A DNA stretch of 64,000 bases from an uncultured Porphyromonadaceae bacterium (lineage in GTDB: Bacteria > Bacteroidota > Bacteroidia > Bacteroidales > Muribaculaceae). Position 1 is the stretch's first letter; every line of letters starts with the position of its first letter. The stretch covers positions 22,084-86,083 of the forward strand of contig USMC01000006.1 in NCBI GenBank assembly GCA_900555715.1. The letters are read 5' to 3'. Shown in pieces: positions 32,767-42,133 of the stretch. The notes under the pieces were generated by a model. That model was not told the DNA's origin and ran no database searches. It saw only the letters and a list, made by a program, of their open reading frames with translations. A program made the translations under genes and the position numbers.

Positions 32767-34719
32767 TTACTGTGCGAAGTATTCGCTGAGAAGGAGCGCT
32801 TCTTCGGGTGCGTCGGATGTGATGTATTCTATACCCATCTTGTGTGTTTCGATGAGTTCCGGTATAGAAGAGACAGTCCAGGCGTTGACTGTCATTCCGA
32901 GATTGTGTGCCTCGTTGATGTATGAGGGGTTGCTGCGGTATGTGCCGACGTTGAAATCAATGCCTTTGTGTCCCTGGCCGTGGCAGTACTGGGGAGTGTA
33001 GTTGCTGCCGAGGTATGCGCAGATAGCGTCGGGATCGGCTTCGAGAACAGCTGCGAGGTCGGCGGCACTGAATGCGATGTATTCAACTTTGTCCTGCACT
33101 CCGGCGTCCTTGACAGCCTGAACGGCCGCTTTGGAGCAGCGGGCGCTGTTGGCGGCGTTGGAGTGTGTCTTGATTTCGATGATGAGCTTGGTGCGTGTGT
33201 CGGAGTTCCTGATGATTTCGAGGAAGTCCTGTAGCTCGGGCATTTTTTCTCCGTTGGAGAGTGTCAGATTCTTCACCTGGTCGTATGTCGAAGTTTCGAT
33301 GACGACATTGTTGAAGTCTCTGTTGTGGTTCGCCATCAGGTGTCCGTCGGTAGTGATCCAGATGTCGGTTTCCGAGCCGTATGCGTTAATCGCCTGTGCG
33401 TTCTTCAGAGAGGCGCGCGAGTTCTGGGCAGCTCCGGGCAGGTTCCAGTATCCGCGGTGTGCGATAACGTCGGCAGGTTTGACGAACTGGCTGACAAGGG
33501 TGAGCGTAGCGGCTCCGAGTTCTTGAATTTTGTTTCCTCGGACGAGTGTGAAGTTGTATTTTCCGGTTTTGAATTCGGCGGGCAGCATGACGGTGACATA
33601 CTTGTCTTTTATCTCGGTGTCGAGCAGATATTCAGCGTCGGCGTTTTTCATCATCACCTTATCGCCGTTTTCGAATCCTGTGCCGCAGATGGGGTATCTG
33701 ATGCCGGGTTTAGCGTCGAGCGAGAGCAGGCTGACTCCTTCAACGAGGTGTTCGGAAGCAGCGGCGCAGGCGTCGGCAACCTGTGCCCAGAGTCCTTTTG
33801 CTTCCTCGGCTGTGAGAGCGTGGTCGTATGCTCTTGCGAGGACAACGTCGCCTTTCCATCCGTTAGTAGGGGCGCCGGGTGCGGCGTCGCCGCCGACACA
33901 GAACCAGTGTGAGCCGTTTGAGGGAGCGTTATAGTTGCCTACAGCAGCACCTTCTCCGACGAGTTCGCCGTTGATGTAGCAGAGCGATTTGCCGGCCTTT
34001 TTGTCCCAAACTCCGACAACGTGGTAGTAGATCTGTTTCTCGGGGGTGATTCCGGAGCTTGCCCAGCACCATTTGCTGTTTCCGTTGGTGCTTACATTGG
34101 GAAGGAACACGAGTTCGTTGAGTTTATTCTTACCATTCGCCTTCGTGCAGACCATGAGTCCTGTTCCTCCTCCCTGGTGGGAAGCGAAATATTTGCATTC
34201 GGCGTCGGGGAGCGTGGTATAGTTTGCCATCACAACGGCTTCGAGCGTATGTCCTTCTTTGAGCGCATTCTCGAAAGCATCGTTACCGGCGTAGTCGATT
34301 TTATAGTAGTTTGTCGGCGTGCTTGCCCAGGCGGCGTCGAACGAAACGATGTTGCGTTTGAAAATCTCGCTGTATCTGACCTGCGGCTGTCCGTATTTCT
34401 GAACCTTCATGTTCATTTGCGACAGGTCGGTAGCGCTGCCGTTGTCGTTGAAAGCGATGTCGAGGATTGTGCCCTGGGGCGCGGTGTATTCGTCGGTGAC
34501 GTATGCAATGTCGGTGAGGTTTTTGCTGAGGAGCTGGTTGCCGTTGACGTCGTAGACAGTTACTGCGGTTCCGTTGTCTTCATAAGCTATCTTCCCGATG
34601 AGAGATTCGTCGGCGTGGAAGATAAGTCTGTCGGCGTGGTCGTAGAAGTAAAGATTTGCCGCAGCTGCTGTCGTTGCAGCACCCATGGCAAGGGCGAGTG
34701 TTAAAGCTACTCCTTTCAT
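32767..34719 (-). CDS. Secreted glycerophosphodiester phosphodiesterase with LamG-like domain
   Basis: 650 residues with a signal peptide (MKGVALTLALAMGAATTAAAA). Residues about 75-310 resemble a concanavalin/LamG sandwich (LEAVVMANYTTLPDAE, YHVVGVWDKKAGKSLCYING). The C-terminal half is a GDPD barrel: VIAHRGYWNLPGAAQNS with the catalytic HR, ETDIWITTDGHLMANHNRDF with E, D and H, and KLIIEIKTHS. The family cleaves glycerophosphodiesters to glycerol-3-phosphate. The LamG-like part may bind glycan. It is 3 bases downstream of the small exported protein gene, so the two are an operon. Confidence 0.88.
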   Translation of the reverse strand: MKGVALTLALAMGAATTAAAANLYFYDHADRLIFHADESLIGKIAYEDNGTAVTVYDVNGNQLLSKNLTDIAYVTDEYTAPQGTILDIAFNDNGSATDLSQMNMKVQKYGQPQVRYSEIFKRNIVSFDAAWASTPTNYYKIDYAGNDAFENALKEGHTLEAVVMANYTTLPDAECKYFASHQGGGTGLMVCTKANGKNKLNELVFLPNVSTNGNSKWCWASSGITPEKQIYYHVVGVWDKKAGKSLCYINGELVGEGAAVGNYNAPSNGSHWFCVGGDAAPGAPTNGWKGDVVLARAYDHALTAEEAKGLWAQVADACAAASEHLVEGVSLLSLDAKPGIRYPICGTGFENGDKVMMKNADAEYLLDTEIKDKYVTVMLPAEFKTGKYNFTLVRGNKIQELGAATLTLVSQFVKPADVIAHRGYWNLPGAAQNSRASLKNAQAINAYGSETDIWITTDGHLMANHNRDFNNVVIETSTYDQVKNLTLSNGEKMPELQDFLEIIRNSDTRTKLIIEIKTHSNAANSARCSKAAVQAVKDAGVQDKVEYIAFSAADLAAVLEADPDAICAYLGSNYTPQYCHGQGHKGIDFNVGTYRSNPSYINEAHNLGMTVNAWTVSSIPELIETHKMGIEYITSDAPEEALLLSEYFAQ

Positions 34720-34722
34720 GGT

Positions 34723-35196
34723 TCAGAATTTTTTGAAGATACGCAAAACATCGGTCTGTGCGCCTTTGATGGCGCGGACTACATAAACACCGGGTGCGAC
34801 ACCGTCGAGGCTGCAAATGTTGCTGCCGGCAGCGCGTGCCACTACGATGCCGCTTATAGCGGTGACTTCTATAGCGTCGACATCGCCGGCAGTGCGGATT
34901 GCTGTGCCGTCGAAACTAAGTCCTATTTCCGACGCAGCGTCGATTTCGTCGACGCCGGAGGTAGTGTCGAGGAGTATGTATCCGAATGTGGCGTTGTCCA
35001 CATCGGTAGTTTTGCCGTCTTTGTCGGTGACAGTAGTTTTGTCAGCGGCGAAGCTCACTTTTGCTGTATTGTCGAGCGATACGACAGGTTGTGCGGCACT
35101 TTCTGTGAAGAAGCGCACTGTGAACGATTCGGCGGAGAGGACCAAGGCAGCCGCTCCGGCGAGAATCACTGTTTTGGAAAGTAGTTTGTTTTGCAT
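34723..35196 (-). CDS. Small exported protein with type IX-like tail
   Basis: 157 residues: a hydrophobic signal (MQNKLLSKTVILAGAAALVLS), an Asp/Thr-rich beta-strand body, and a C-terminal tail (GVAPGVYVVRAIKGAQTDVLRIFKKF in parts: GVYVVRAI, VLRIFKKF) that looks like the sorting tail of Bacteroidales secreted proteins. No catalytic motif is visible. It is first in an operon with the GDPD gene and may be its surface partner. Confidence 0.7.
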   Translation of the reverse strand: MQNKLLSKTVILAGAAALVLSAESFTVRFFTESAAQPVVSLDNTAKVSFAADKTTVTDKDGKTTDVDNATFGYILLDTTSGVDEIDAASEIGLSFDGTAIRTAGDVDAIEVTAISGIVVARAAGSNICSLDGVAPGVYVVRAIKGAQTDVLRIFKKF

Positions 35197-35367
35197 TATG
35201 ATATGATTAAGGTTTATTCTTTAACTGATATGCAAATGTATACATTAAATTTCTGACTGCAAAATATTTCTACTTCCGGTCTGTGGATATATAGGAAAGT
35301 GCAGTTGCCGAGTATATTAATTTTGGTGAGCAGGAGAAAATTGAGGGTGGGGGCGGATCGGAGGGGC

Positions 35368-35375
35368 TAACTTTG
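35368..35375 (+). promoter_or_regulatory. Promoter of the capsid-portal operon
   Basis: TAACTTTGCA sits 25 bases before the ATG at 35400. The nearest TTG upstream (35341) is 27 bases away, a little far, so strength is uncertain. Confidence 0.5.
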
Positions 35376-35399
35376 CAGAGTCAACAAAAAACACGTGAT

Positions 35400-35660
35400 A
35401 TGCAAAACGAATCTAATCAAATTAAAGCAGACCCGACTCCGCCCGTGATGTCGGCGGCGGTGGACGGAAGCGGAGATGCGGAACTTCTCAAGGCTATCAG
35501 CCGTAATCCGGAGACCGCACATGCTCTTGCGGCAATAGCTTCCGGTGCGGCGCCCGAGGATGTCCTTGCCAGTCTGTTGCCTTCGAAAGCCGTGGAGAGC
35601 ATTCCGGTGGGCAGCACTGTCTTTCTTAGCTCTGCCGCTCCGGATTTCTGGGATTTCTGA
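35400..35660 (+). CDS. Small protein at the head of the capsid operon (86 aa)
   Basis: Starts MQNESNQIKADPTPPVMSA at 35400, directly after the promoter. An Ala-rich helical middle (AELLKAISRNPETAHALAAI) is followed by VGSTVFLSSAAPDFWDF with an aromatic, acidic C-terminus. In tailed phages the gene before the capsid often encodes a scaffold or protease; in encapsulin systems short C-terminal tails load cargo. Neither is proven here. It lies 37 bases before the capsid gene and is not a known family to me. Confidence 0.6.
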   Translation: MQNESNQIKADPTPPVMSAAVDGSGDAELLKAISRNPETAHALAAIASGAAPEDVLASLLPSKAVESIPVGSTVFLSSAAPDFWDF

Positions 35661-35697
35661 ATCTACTTAACAAATTATAAACCAAACTTTAATAAAC

Positions 35698-36930
35698 ATG
35701 TCAGCACACATTTCGTCAACACCTGTGACAACAGAAGGAATTAATGAAAAGGCGCCCGGTCTTCTCCGGAATGCAATTGATGAACGTCTTGTAAAAATCC
35801 GCCCTATGTCGACTCCTGTCGACCAGCTTTCGCGCTGTGCGGGGAGCCGCCATGCCGGCGGGATGACGGTAGAGTATTATTCGGTGGATACGAAACCTAC
35901 CGAGACAACCCTGCGCAAGTCGAACAGCGGCGGTACAGGCAACAAATATTCGGAAGATCTGTATACCTACGTTCTCCGTCCTGCCGATCCGAGCATCTTC
36001 GATGTGTCGGAAACGATTCTTGTACCCGAAATAAAAGTGTCGGGCGATCAGCCGCTTGTGCTCTACTGTACAGCTAAGGACAATGACGGAAGCATCACTG
36101 TGGCGCCTGTCAACATTCCGATGGAGGCTGACGGCTCCGGTCCTCAGCTGCCCCGTCTGAACGAGGGCACGCGTCTTGTCCGCATGGGTCGCGCCGCCTC
36201 GGAGCTGGATGTTCAGACGGCTCAATTTTCGGCAATACCTCAGAAGGCAAGCAACAACTGCCAGATTTTCAAAATGCAGGTAGAACAGAGCACGTTTGCC
36301 AAAATCGCCGATAAGGAGATAGGCTGGAATTTCAACGACCAGGAAGAAGCCGCTATCATTGACATGCGTCTCGGAATGGAGAAGAGCTTCCTTTTCGGAT
36401 GCCGCACGAAGATTTTCGACACCCGCAAGAACGAATATCTCTATCTCACCGGCGGCATCTGGAATCAGACGCCGAACACTTTCAGCGTCGATCCCGACAA
36501 TCTTACCGAAGAACGCCTCATCGAGCTTTTCAGCAAAGCATTCACCGGCAACAACGGTTCCAAGCGCAAAATCCTCATCGCGGGCACAGGTCTGCTTGAA
36601 GCGATAAGCAAAATGCAGGTGAGCCGCATTGTCCGCGGCAGCGAGACGCGTGTGAAATGGGGCGTCGAGTTCAAGGAACTCGTGTCGAACTTCGGCACTC
36701 TCTATGTGCTCCATTCCGAGATTTTCGACCAGTGCGGTCATCGCGACGACGGTTTTGTGATAGATCCCAACTATATGACAAAATATGTTCATGTGCCTTT
36801 CCGTGCCGAGCAGCTTGACCTCCGCAGCTCCGGTCAGCGCAATACCGATGCAGTAGTCCTTACCGAGGCTTCCTGTCTTGTCCTGCGCTATCCTATGGCA
36901 CACATGAAAGTGATCGGCACACGGCAATGA
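35698..36930 (+). CDS. Phage-type major capsid protein (SU10/DUF5309-like)
   Basis: 410 residues. The pattern fits HK97-fold capsid proteins of the SU10-like group: an extended N-terminus, STPVDQLSR, a beta-rich section with QIFKMQVEQSTFAKIADKE, a long helix DQEEAAIIDMRLGMEKSFLFG, an LTGGIWN turn, KILIAGTGLLEAIS, and near the end FGTLYVLHSEIFDQ and the closing EASCLVLRYPMAHMKVI. It would form an icosahedral shell. Its stop overlaps the next start as ATGA. No terminase, protease or tail gene is nearby. Confidence 0.7.
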   Translation: MSAHISSTPVTTEGINEKAPGLLRNAIDERLVKIRPMSTPVDQLSRCAGSRHAGGMTVEYYSVDTKPTETTLRKSNSGGTGNKYSEDLYTYVLRPADPSIFDVSETILVPEIKVSGDQPLVLYCTAKDNDGSITVAPVNIPMEADGSGPQLPRLNEGTRLVRMGRAASELDVQTAQFSAIPQKASNNCQIFKMQVEQSTFAKIADKEIGWNFNDQEEAAIIDMRLGMEKSFLFGCRTKIFDTRKNEYLYLTGGIWNQTPNTFSVDPDNLTEERLIELFSKAFTGNNGSKRKILIAGTGLLEAISKMQVSRIVRGSETRVKWGVEFKELVSNFGTLYVLHSEIFDQCGHRDDGFVIDPNYMTKYVHVPFRAEQLDLRSSGQRNTDAVVLTEASCLVLRYPMAHMKVIGTRQ

Positions 36931-37475
36931 GAGTGACAAAGACAAAGGACGAGATGCTCGCCTATGTCAGGCTTATGCAGGGGCTTGAGCCCCTGCGGGC
37001 CGATTGCTCGGTGGAGTATACCGACGGCATAGACGTCAATGCGGTCCTGGAGCAAAAAATAAGGGCACGGTATCTCGACCTGCTGCGCACAGCTCCGCGC
37101 GCTCTTCTCGCCGAGGATGATCTTGCCGATGAATGTTCGTCGCTGCCTGTCTATTCTCCCGGCGGCACGAGAGTCGTCCTTCCGGCAGTATGTGTCAGAG
37201 TATTCGATATCTGCGTGTCGGGATGGCGGAAAGCGGTTCCTGTCCAAGGTCCTGAATTGAAGGACATCATTGTCCGCAGGCAGAAAAATCCGTTCACAGC
37301 TGCGACGGCAGAATCTCCGGTGGCTGTGATGAACGGCGACGACCCGCATTCCGTGCTCGTATTTCCCGGCGGTGAGGCGGTGACGACGCTGAGCTGCGTC
37401 GCCGACTACGGACCTGCCCGCTATGCCTTCGACGATGCTGCCTTAAACCAATTTCATAACATATTCTATGGATAA
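36927..37475 (+). CDS. Unknown protein between capsid and portal genes (182 aa)
   Basis: Starts MRVTKTKDEMLAYVRLMQG. It is helical at first, then beta-rich (GTRVVLPAVCVRVFDICVSGW), and ends ALNQFHNIFYG. The start overlaps the capsid stop by 4 bases and its end overlaps the portal start by 8, so it is coupled to both. Its place suggests a head-completion or adaptor-like role, but I cannot recognise a fold. Confidence 0.6.
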   Translation: MRVTKTKDEMLAYVRLMQGLEPLRADCSVEYTDGIDVNAVLEQKIRARYLDLLRTAPRALLAEDDLADECSSLPVYSPGGTRVVLPAVCVRVFDICVSGWRKAVPVQGPELKDIIVRRQKNPFTAATAESPVAVMNGDDPHSVLVFPGGEAVTTLSCVADYGPARYAFDDAALNQFHNIFYG

Positions 37476-38757
37476 TATTCTTACGCAGGCCTACGAAGCC
37501 TGGAGCAGTGCGTCGGCTCTGCGAAGCCGTCGCCTGCGCTATAAGCGCTATACCTACGGCGACCAGTGGAGCGACATTGTCAGCGACAGCAGCGGCAAGC
37601 TTCATGTAGAGCGAGATTTCATAGAACAGACCGGCGGTCGCCCGATAATCAACAATCTGATCCGTCAGCTTGTCAAGACCATTGTCGGGCGTTTCCGCTC
37701 CGACGAGAGCCACCGGCATATATACGAGGGGGCTATGAAAGATGTCGCACGTCTGAATTGCCTGCCTGAACTTGACAGCCGTCTTTTAGAAGAATTTCTC
37801 ATTTCGGGCTGTGCCGTCCAGCGGATAGCGCGGGAGGAGCGTATGGAGCGCGAACGCCTGTGGGTGGACAATGTCGATATCCGGCGTTTCTTCGTCAATA
37901 AATTCAGTGATCCGCGCGGAAGTGACATAGATCTTGTCGGTATGCTCCACGACATGACTTATCCGGAGCTTGTCCGGCGTTTCGGGCGCGGCTCGCGCAG
38001 ACGTGCGGCGGTGTTGAAGGAACTATATTCCGGCGCCTCTCCATTACCCGGCATCATAGGCATTGCGGGCAGCGACGGCGATTTCTTCCTCCCCGCCGAC
38101 CGCAGCCGATGCCGTGTAGTGGAGGTGTGGACACTCGACTCGCGCAGTATCGTAGCCGGCGATGACATTGCCATACGGTTCAGGTGGCACTGCCGGTGGC
38201 TGGCACCGGACGGCACTGTACTCGCCGAATATGACTCACCCTATTCACACGGCGGTCATCCTTTCGCAGTCAAGTTCTATCCTCTTACCGACGGAGAGGT
38301 ACACTCTTTTGTGGAGGATGTCATCGAGCAGCAGCGCTCCATCAACCGTATGCTCGTTCTCATCGACCGCATGATATCCACTTCAGCCAAGGGCGTGCTT
38401 CTGTTTCCGGTCGAACAGATGACGAAGGGAATGACATGGCAGGATGTGTGCCAGCGTTGGGCGCAGGCCGACGGTGTGATTCCCATATCGGGTCGCGGCG
38501 AGCATCTGCCGCAGCAGGTGATGAGCAACCCGGGCAATTCGGGCGCCTATCAGTTCCTGCAGCTGCAGATGAAGCTTTTTGAGGATATTTCCGGAGTGAG
38601 CGATTCGCTGAGCGGACGCGGTGCGTCGGGCGCGCGTGGCGCAGAGCTCTATGAAAGCCAGGTGCGCAATGCCACTATCCCGCTGGGCGATATTTTCGAG
38701 ACTTTTGTGTCGTTTCTCAACGCACGCAACGAGAAGGCTGTCACTTCCGGCATCTGA
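37468..38757 (+). CDS. Phage portal-like protein, short at the C-terminus
   Basis: 429 residues. Features shared with P22-like portal proteins of Bacteroidetes phages are RRLRYKRYTYGDQWSDIV, GRPIINNLIRQLVKTIVGRF, VDNVDIRRFFVN, VEDVIEQQRSINRMLVLIDR and FEDISGVSDSLSGRG...ELYESQVRNATIPLGD. Portals form the ring through which DNA enters a head. Most are 500 residues or more; this one ends soon after the ETFVSF helix and runs 17 bases into the convergent DUF2851 gene, so its C-terminus may be trimmed. No terminase partner is present. Confidence 0.68.
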   Translation: MDNILTQAYEAWSSASALRSRRLRYKRYTYGDQWSDIVSDSSGKLHVERDFIEQTGGRPIINNLIRQLVKTIVGRFRSDESHRHIYEGAMKDVARLNCLPELDSRLLEEFLISGCAVQRIAREERMERERLWVDNVDIRRFFVNKFSDPRGSDIDLVGMLHDMTYPELVRRFGRGSRRRAAVLKELYSGASPLPGIIGIAGSDGDFFLPADRSRCRVVEVWTLDSRSIVAGDDIAIRFRWHCRWLAPDGTVLAEYDSPYSHGGHPFAVKFYPLTDGEVHSFVEDVIEQQRSINRMLVLIDRMISTSAKGVLLFPVEQMTKGMTWQDVCQRWAQADGVIPISGRGEHLPQQVMSNPGNSGAYQFLQLQMKLFEDISGVSDSLSGRGASGARGAELYESQVRNATIPLGDIFETFVSFLNARNEKAVTSGI

Positions 38758-40036
38758 CAGCCTGGGCGATGAATCGGTGCCCGAAACGGCAGTCGAGACA
38801 TTTGCGGGGCTCGCAGTAGGATCTACGTAGCTGAATGAGCGCCTGCGAGGCGAAAGCGTCGGGGCATTCGACTCCCGCCTGCCCGAACAGCCGGACAATA
38901 CGGTTGTTTTCCGGCGGAAGGCTCTGGAGAATCTGAGTACATGTTTCCAGTGTGCAGTCGCCGCCGAAGAGCTTGGAATATGCGAGCATGGCGGGTACGA
39001 CGACGTTGACGATGAGGACGTCGGAGGCGGTGCGGCTGAGGTGTGGGCTGATATGACCCGATGAAGGTGCGAAGGTGAAATGCGACGCCCAGAAAGAGCT
39101 GAGGCTATTCTCGAAAAGCCGTCGGGCGGCTTCCGCGCTGTCGATGGTGGAGATTTCGTTGGCGATGAGGAATCCGCGGCTGATGAGCGACGCCAGCCAT
39201 GCTATGCGGCGGTGGGGGAAATTCTGCGGGCGCATTCTCGCGAGTTTCCATCCGAGTTCTGACGGTCGGTGCAAAGAATGCTTGCGGCTGAAAAAGTCGT
39301 AGTCGCGCCGCAGAGCGTCGAGATATTGCGCTTCGGCGCTTCCTTCCGCAACGGCGTCGAGGAGTCCTGCCTGTCCGAAGAGGATGCTTTCGATTGTCTG
39401 GGTGTTGTACTGATAGTGGAGAAGGACGGAAAGAGGCGTAGCTGCCGCGAGCCGTTCGAACGGTTCGCTGTTTACTCCGAATCCGAGCGCACGCGCAAGC
39501 ACGATGTAGAGGGTTTCGTTCCATTTCTGACCGGTTCGTCGCATTATGTCGATGAACCGGTTTGCTTTTTCCTGCATTCTTTCGAAGGCGAGTGCCGTCA
39601 GCCAGTCGGTGCGGTAGATCTGCGGCACCGACTGCATCTGCCTGAAACAGGCAAGTTCATAGTCGGGACGGTCGGTGAGGTGATCGAGCTCGTCTTTGTA
39701 CTGCTCTGCGCACGCCATCACAACCTGAGGAATTTCGACACCGTCGCGGCGCCTGATGCGCATGTCGTCTTTGCCGACGACATGCAGGATGACATTGCCG
39801 TATGCCGTGTCACCGTCGTGTCCGTGCCGTTTCCAGTCGGAAGCCTTAACGTGTATCTCCACGTTTCCCGCCCATGTTTTGCCGTCGATGCGCACTTTGG
39901 CATTGAAGAAATCGGGTCCGGCATCTTTGTTCTGGATGCCGGGATCGAGCACTTCTATCTCGCGTCCGTCAACCGTGACGAGACGTGCCGGAGTCCATAG
40001 ACGGTGCCCCCAGATGTGCTGCATCACCTTTTCCAT
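38741..40036 (-). CDS. DUF2851-family protein
   Basis: 431 residues. Hallmark segments are MQHIWGHRLWTPARLVTVDG, NKDAGPDFFNAKVRIDG, WAGNVEIHVKASDWKRHGHD, YGNVILHVVGKDD, and a C-terminal YCEPRKCLDCRFGHRFI with cysteines. The GPDF ... VEIH layout recalls PD-(D/E)XK nuclease folds, with D and E/H residues placed suitably, but activity is not known to me. The family is nearly universal in Bacteroidales. It lies 12 bases downstream of ribE and ends 17 bases inside the portal gene on the other strand. Confidence 0.88.
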   Translation of the reverse strand: MEKVMQHIWGHRLWTPARLVTVDGREIEVLDPGIQNKDAGPDFFNAKVRIDGKTWAGNVEIHVKASDWKRHGHDGDTAYGNVILHVVGKDDMRIRRRDGVEIPQVVMACAEQYKDELDHLTDRPDYELACFRQMQSVPQIYRTDWLTALAFERMQEKANRFIDIMRRTGQKWNETLYIVLARALGFGVNSEPFERLAAATPLSVLLHYQYNTQTIESILFGQAGLLDAVAEGSAEAQYLDALRRDYDFFSRKHSLHRPSELGWKLARMRPQNFPHRRIAWLASLISRGFLIANEISTIDSAEAARRLFENSLSSFWASHFTFAPSSGHISPHLSRTASDVLIVNVVVPAMLAYSKLFGGDCTLETCTQILQSLPPENNRIVRLFGQAGVECPDAFASQALIQLRRSYCEPRKCLDCRFGHRFIAQAVRCRK

Positions 40037-40048
40037 GGCAGCGGGGTG

Positions 40049-40660
40049 TCAGTCCTGCCGTATTTCGGCGAGGCGTGCGAGGTATTTGCCGATGATGTCG
40101 AATTCGAGGTTTACGACCGATCCTATTCTGATGTCGCGGAAGTTGGTATGTTCGAGAGTGTACGGGATGATGGCGACACGGAACGAGTTCAGTGTGCTGT
40201 CGCATACTGTCAGACTTACGCCGTTGACGGTCACCGATCCTTTCTCGACGGTCATGTAGCCTTTTTCTGCCATTTCTTTGCTGACGTTGTATTCAAATTT
40301 GAAATAGCGGCTTCCGTCGGCGTCTTCGATGTCGGTGCATCGTGCCGTTGTGTCGACATGTCCCTGGACGATGTGTCCGTCGAGCCTGCCGTTCATAAGC
40401 ATGGAGCGTTCGAGGTTTACGAGGTCGCCGGGACGCAGAAGTCTGAGGTTGGAGCGCTCGAGAGTTTCCCTGATGGCGGTGACTACGTAGGTGCCGTCTG
40501 GATTTATGGTGACGACGGTGAGGCATACGCCGTTGTGCGACACAGACTGGTCGATGTGCAGCTCTCCGGCGAAGGAGCAGCTGACGGTGAGGTTGACATT
40601 CGACTCTATATTTTCGACAGCCACAATCTTTGCGGCTTCTTCAACTATTCCTGAAAACAT
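40049..40660 (-). CDS. ribE: Riboflavin synthase, alpha chain
   Basis: 203 residues with the two tandem lumazine-binding barrels. Repeat 1 begins MFSGIVEEAAKIVAVE with VSHNGVCLTVV; repeat 2 has GHIVQGHVDTTARCTDI, GSVTVNGVSLTVCD and YTLEHTNFRD. It dismutates two 6,7-dimethyl-8-ribityllumazines to riboflavin. A minus-strand promoter TAAGTTTG lies at 40682-40689. It is the first gene of a pair with DUF2851. Confidence 0.95.
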   Translation of the reverse strand: MFSGIVEEAAKIVAVENIESNVNLTVSCSFAGELHIDQSVSHNGVCLTVVTINPDGTYVVTAIRETLERSNLRLLRPGDLVNLERSMLMNGRLDGHIVQGHVDTTARCTDIEDADGSRYFKFEYNVSKEMAEKGYMTVEKGSVTVNGVSLTVCDSTLNSFRVAIIPYTLEHTNFRDIRIGSVVNLEFDIIGKYLARLAEIRQD

Positions 40661-40825
40661 GATTCCTGTTTTTTATGATGTGCAAACTTACTAAATAATA
40701 ATCGTATAGCAAAATTTATGTCAGTCTTATTGTACGGCGCTTTCATTTGAAATTGTTGCGGGCGGCAAGAACCGCTCAGGAAGCGAAAGCGTTATACACA
40801 AAAACTCTCATAACCTATCAAGACT

Positions 40826-41125
40826 ATGAACGATTACAACACTCTCATCAATTCGGCACCTCTTGTCATGGTGGAATTTTATGCGACATGGTGCCCTCAT
40901 TGCCAGCAGATGATGCCTGTCATCGCACAGTTGCGCGAACTTGTCGGCTCTGATGCGCAGATCTATCAGCTCGATGTGGACAGGAATGAAGAACTCTCGG
41001 AACAGGAAGGTGTAGATGCAACGCCGACGTTCATCATCTACCGAAGCGGTAAGGCTGTATGGCGCTATGCCGGAGAAATCGACGGAAATGTTCTTCTGCA
41101 GAAGCTTCAGAGCTTTATGAACTGA
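40826..41125 (+). CDS. Thioredoxin-like protein
   Basis: 99 residues, a minimal thioredoxin: VMVEFYATWCPHCQQMMP with the CPHC redox pair (in place of the usual CGPC), YQLDVDRNEELSEQEGV and the cis-proline ATPTFIIYRSGK. No signal peptide, so cytoplasmic as annotated. CPHC pairs are typical of more oxidising thioredoxins such as DsbA. It lies 2 bases before the C39-like/VKOR gene, which suggests joint work in disulfide chemistry. Confidence 0.88.
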   Translation: MNDYNTLINSAPLVMVEFYATWCPHCQQMMPVIAQLRELVGSDAQIYQLDVDRNEELSEQEGVDATPTFIIYRSGKAVWRYAGEIDGNVLLQKLQSFMN

Positions 41126-41127
41126 CG

Positions 41128-42133
41128 ATGGAACGCCCGACTCTTCTGTCAGATCTGCTGGAAGCCCTCGGCGTGCCTCATACGCGGGCATATTCCGACA
41201 TGCGTTTCCGGCAGATGACTTTCAAGTCGCTTTTCGGACTGTCGAAGGTTCTTGAAGAATATGGCGTCGAGAGCAGGGCTCTGGCGCTCGGCGACAAGAA
41301 AGCCGATCTGAAACTGCTGACGATGCCGTTTCTCGCAGCGTCGACCGATGGTTTTGCAATAGTATATGGCATTGACGGCGAGACCGTCGATCTGAGTCTT
41401 CCGACGGGTGCTGAGAAAATGCCGCTCGCAACTTTTCTCGACCGCTGGACAGGCACAGTTCTTCTTCTGTCGCCGCATGAACATGCGCATGAGCCCGATC
41501 TTGGCAAGCACCGTTTCTACGATTATGCCGCGGTTGCAAAAAGATGGATTTTAGGAGTGGCGATGGCTTTTTTTCTTCTTCACTCTCTTTTTTCTCAACG
41601 GTATATGCGGAAAGGTCAGCACGATCCTGCTTGCCGCTATCGATGTGGCGGGACTTTTCGTCACCTATCATCTTCTTCTGAAATCGCGCAACGTCCATTC
41701 CGATACAGGCGACCGTATATGCGGCATAATCGACCGTACGGGGTGTTCGACGGTGCTGAAGACAAACGCGTCGACGTTTTTCGGGATTTTCAGCTGGAGC
41801 GAGGTCGGCGTGGCATATTTCAGTGTAAGCCTTCTTGTTCTTCTTCTGTTTCCCGAATATACCGGCTGTCTGGCTCTTATCAATGCCTGCTGCTGTCCTT
41901 TTTCGGTGTGGAGCGTCTGGTACCAGAAGTATCGTGCTAAGGCGTGGTGCACGCTTTGTCTGATCACTCAGGCATGTCTCTGGCTGTCGCTGTTCTGCTA
42001 TATCGGCGGCGGTTGGTTCAGGCAGGCGTTTCCTCTTTCTCTGCCGTTTTTCATAATCTGTTCGGCATACGTTATTGTTCTGTTCATTCTCAATGCAAGC
42101 TCTGTGTTCTCGAAAGATGAAAACAAAAATTAA
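41128..42133 (+). pseudogene. C39-like/VKOR membrane protein split by a frameshift
   Basis: The first frame (41128 to about 41600) starts MERPTLLSDLLEALGVPHTR and reads as the peptidase C39-like, non-catalytic domain seen in Bacteroidales vitamin K epoxide reductase (VKOR) proteins. The second frame ends at 42133 and holds the VKOR part: CGIIDRTGCSTVLKT, several membrane helices, and CTLCLITQACLW with the CxxC pair. The frames join if one T is removed from a run of seven T at 41568-41574, giving AFFFFTLFFLNGICGK. It may be a true pseudogene, a sequencing slip or a slippery site. The usual C-terminal thioredoxin domain is absent; a separate thioredoxin gene precedes it. Confidence 0.75.

Noticed and set aside
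35716..36945. A 409-codon open frame on the minus strand opposite the capsid gene
   Set aside because: The plus-strand frame shows capsid motifs and ATGA coupling with the next gene; the minus frame is rich in His, Ala and Glu without motifs.
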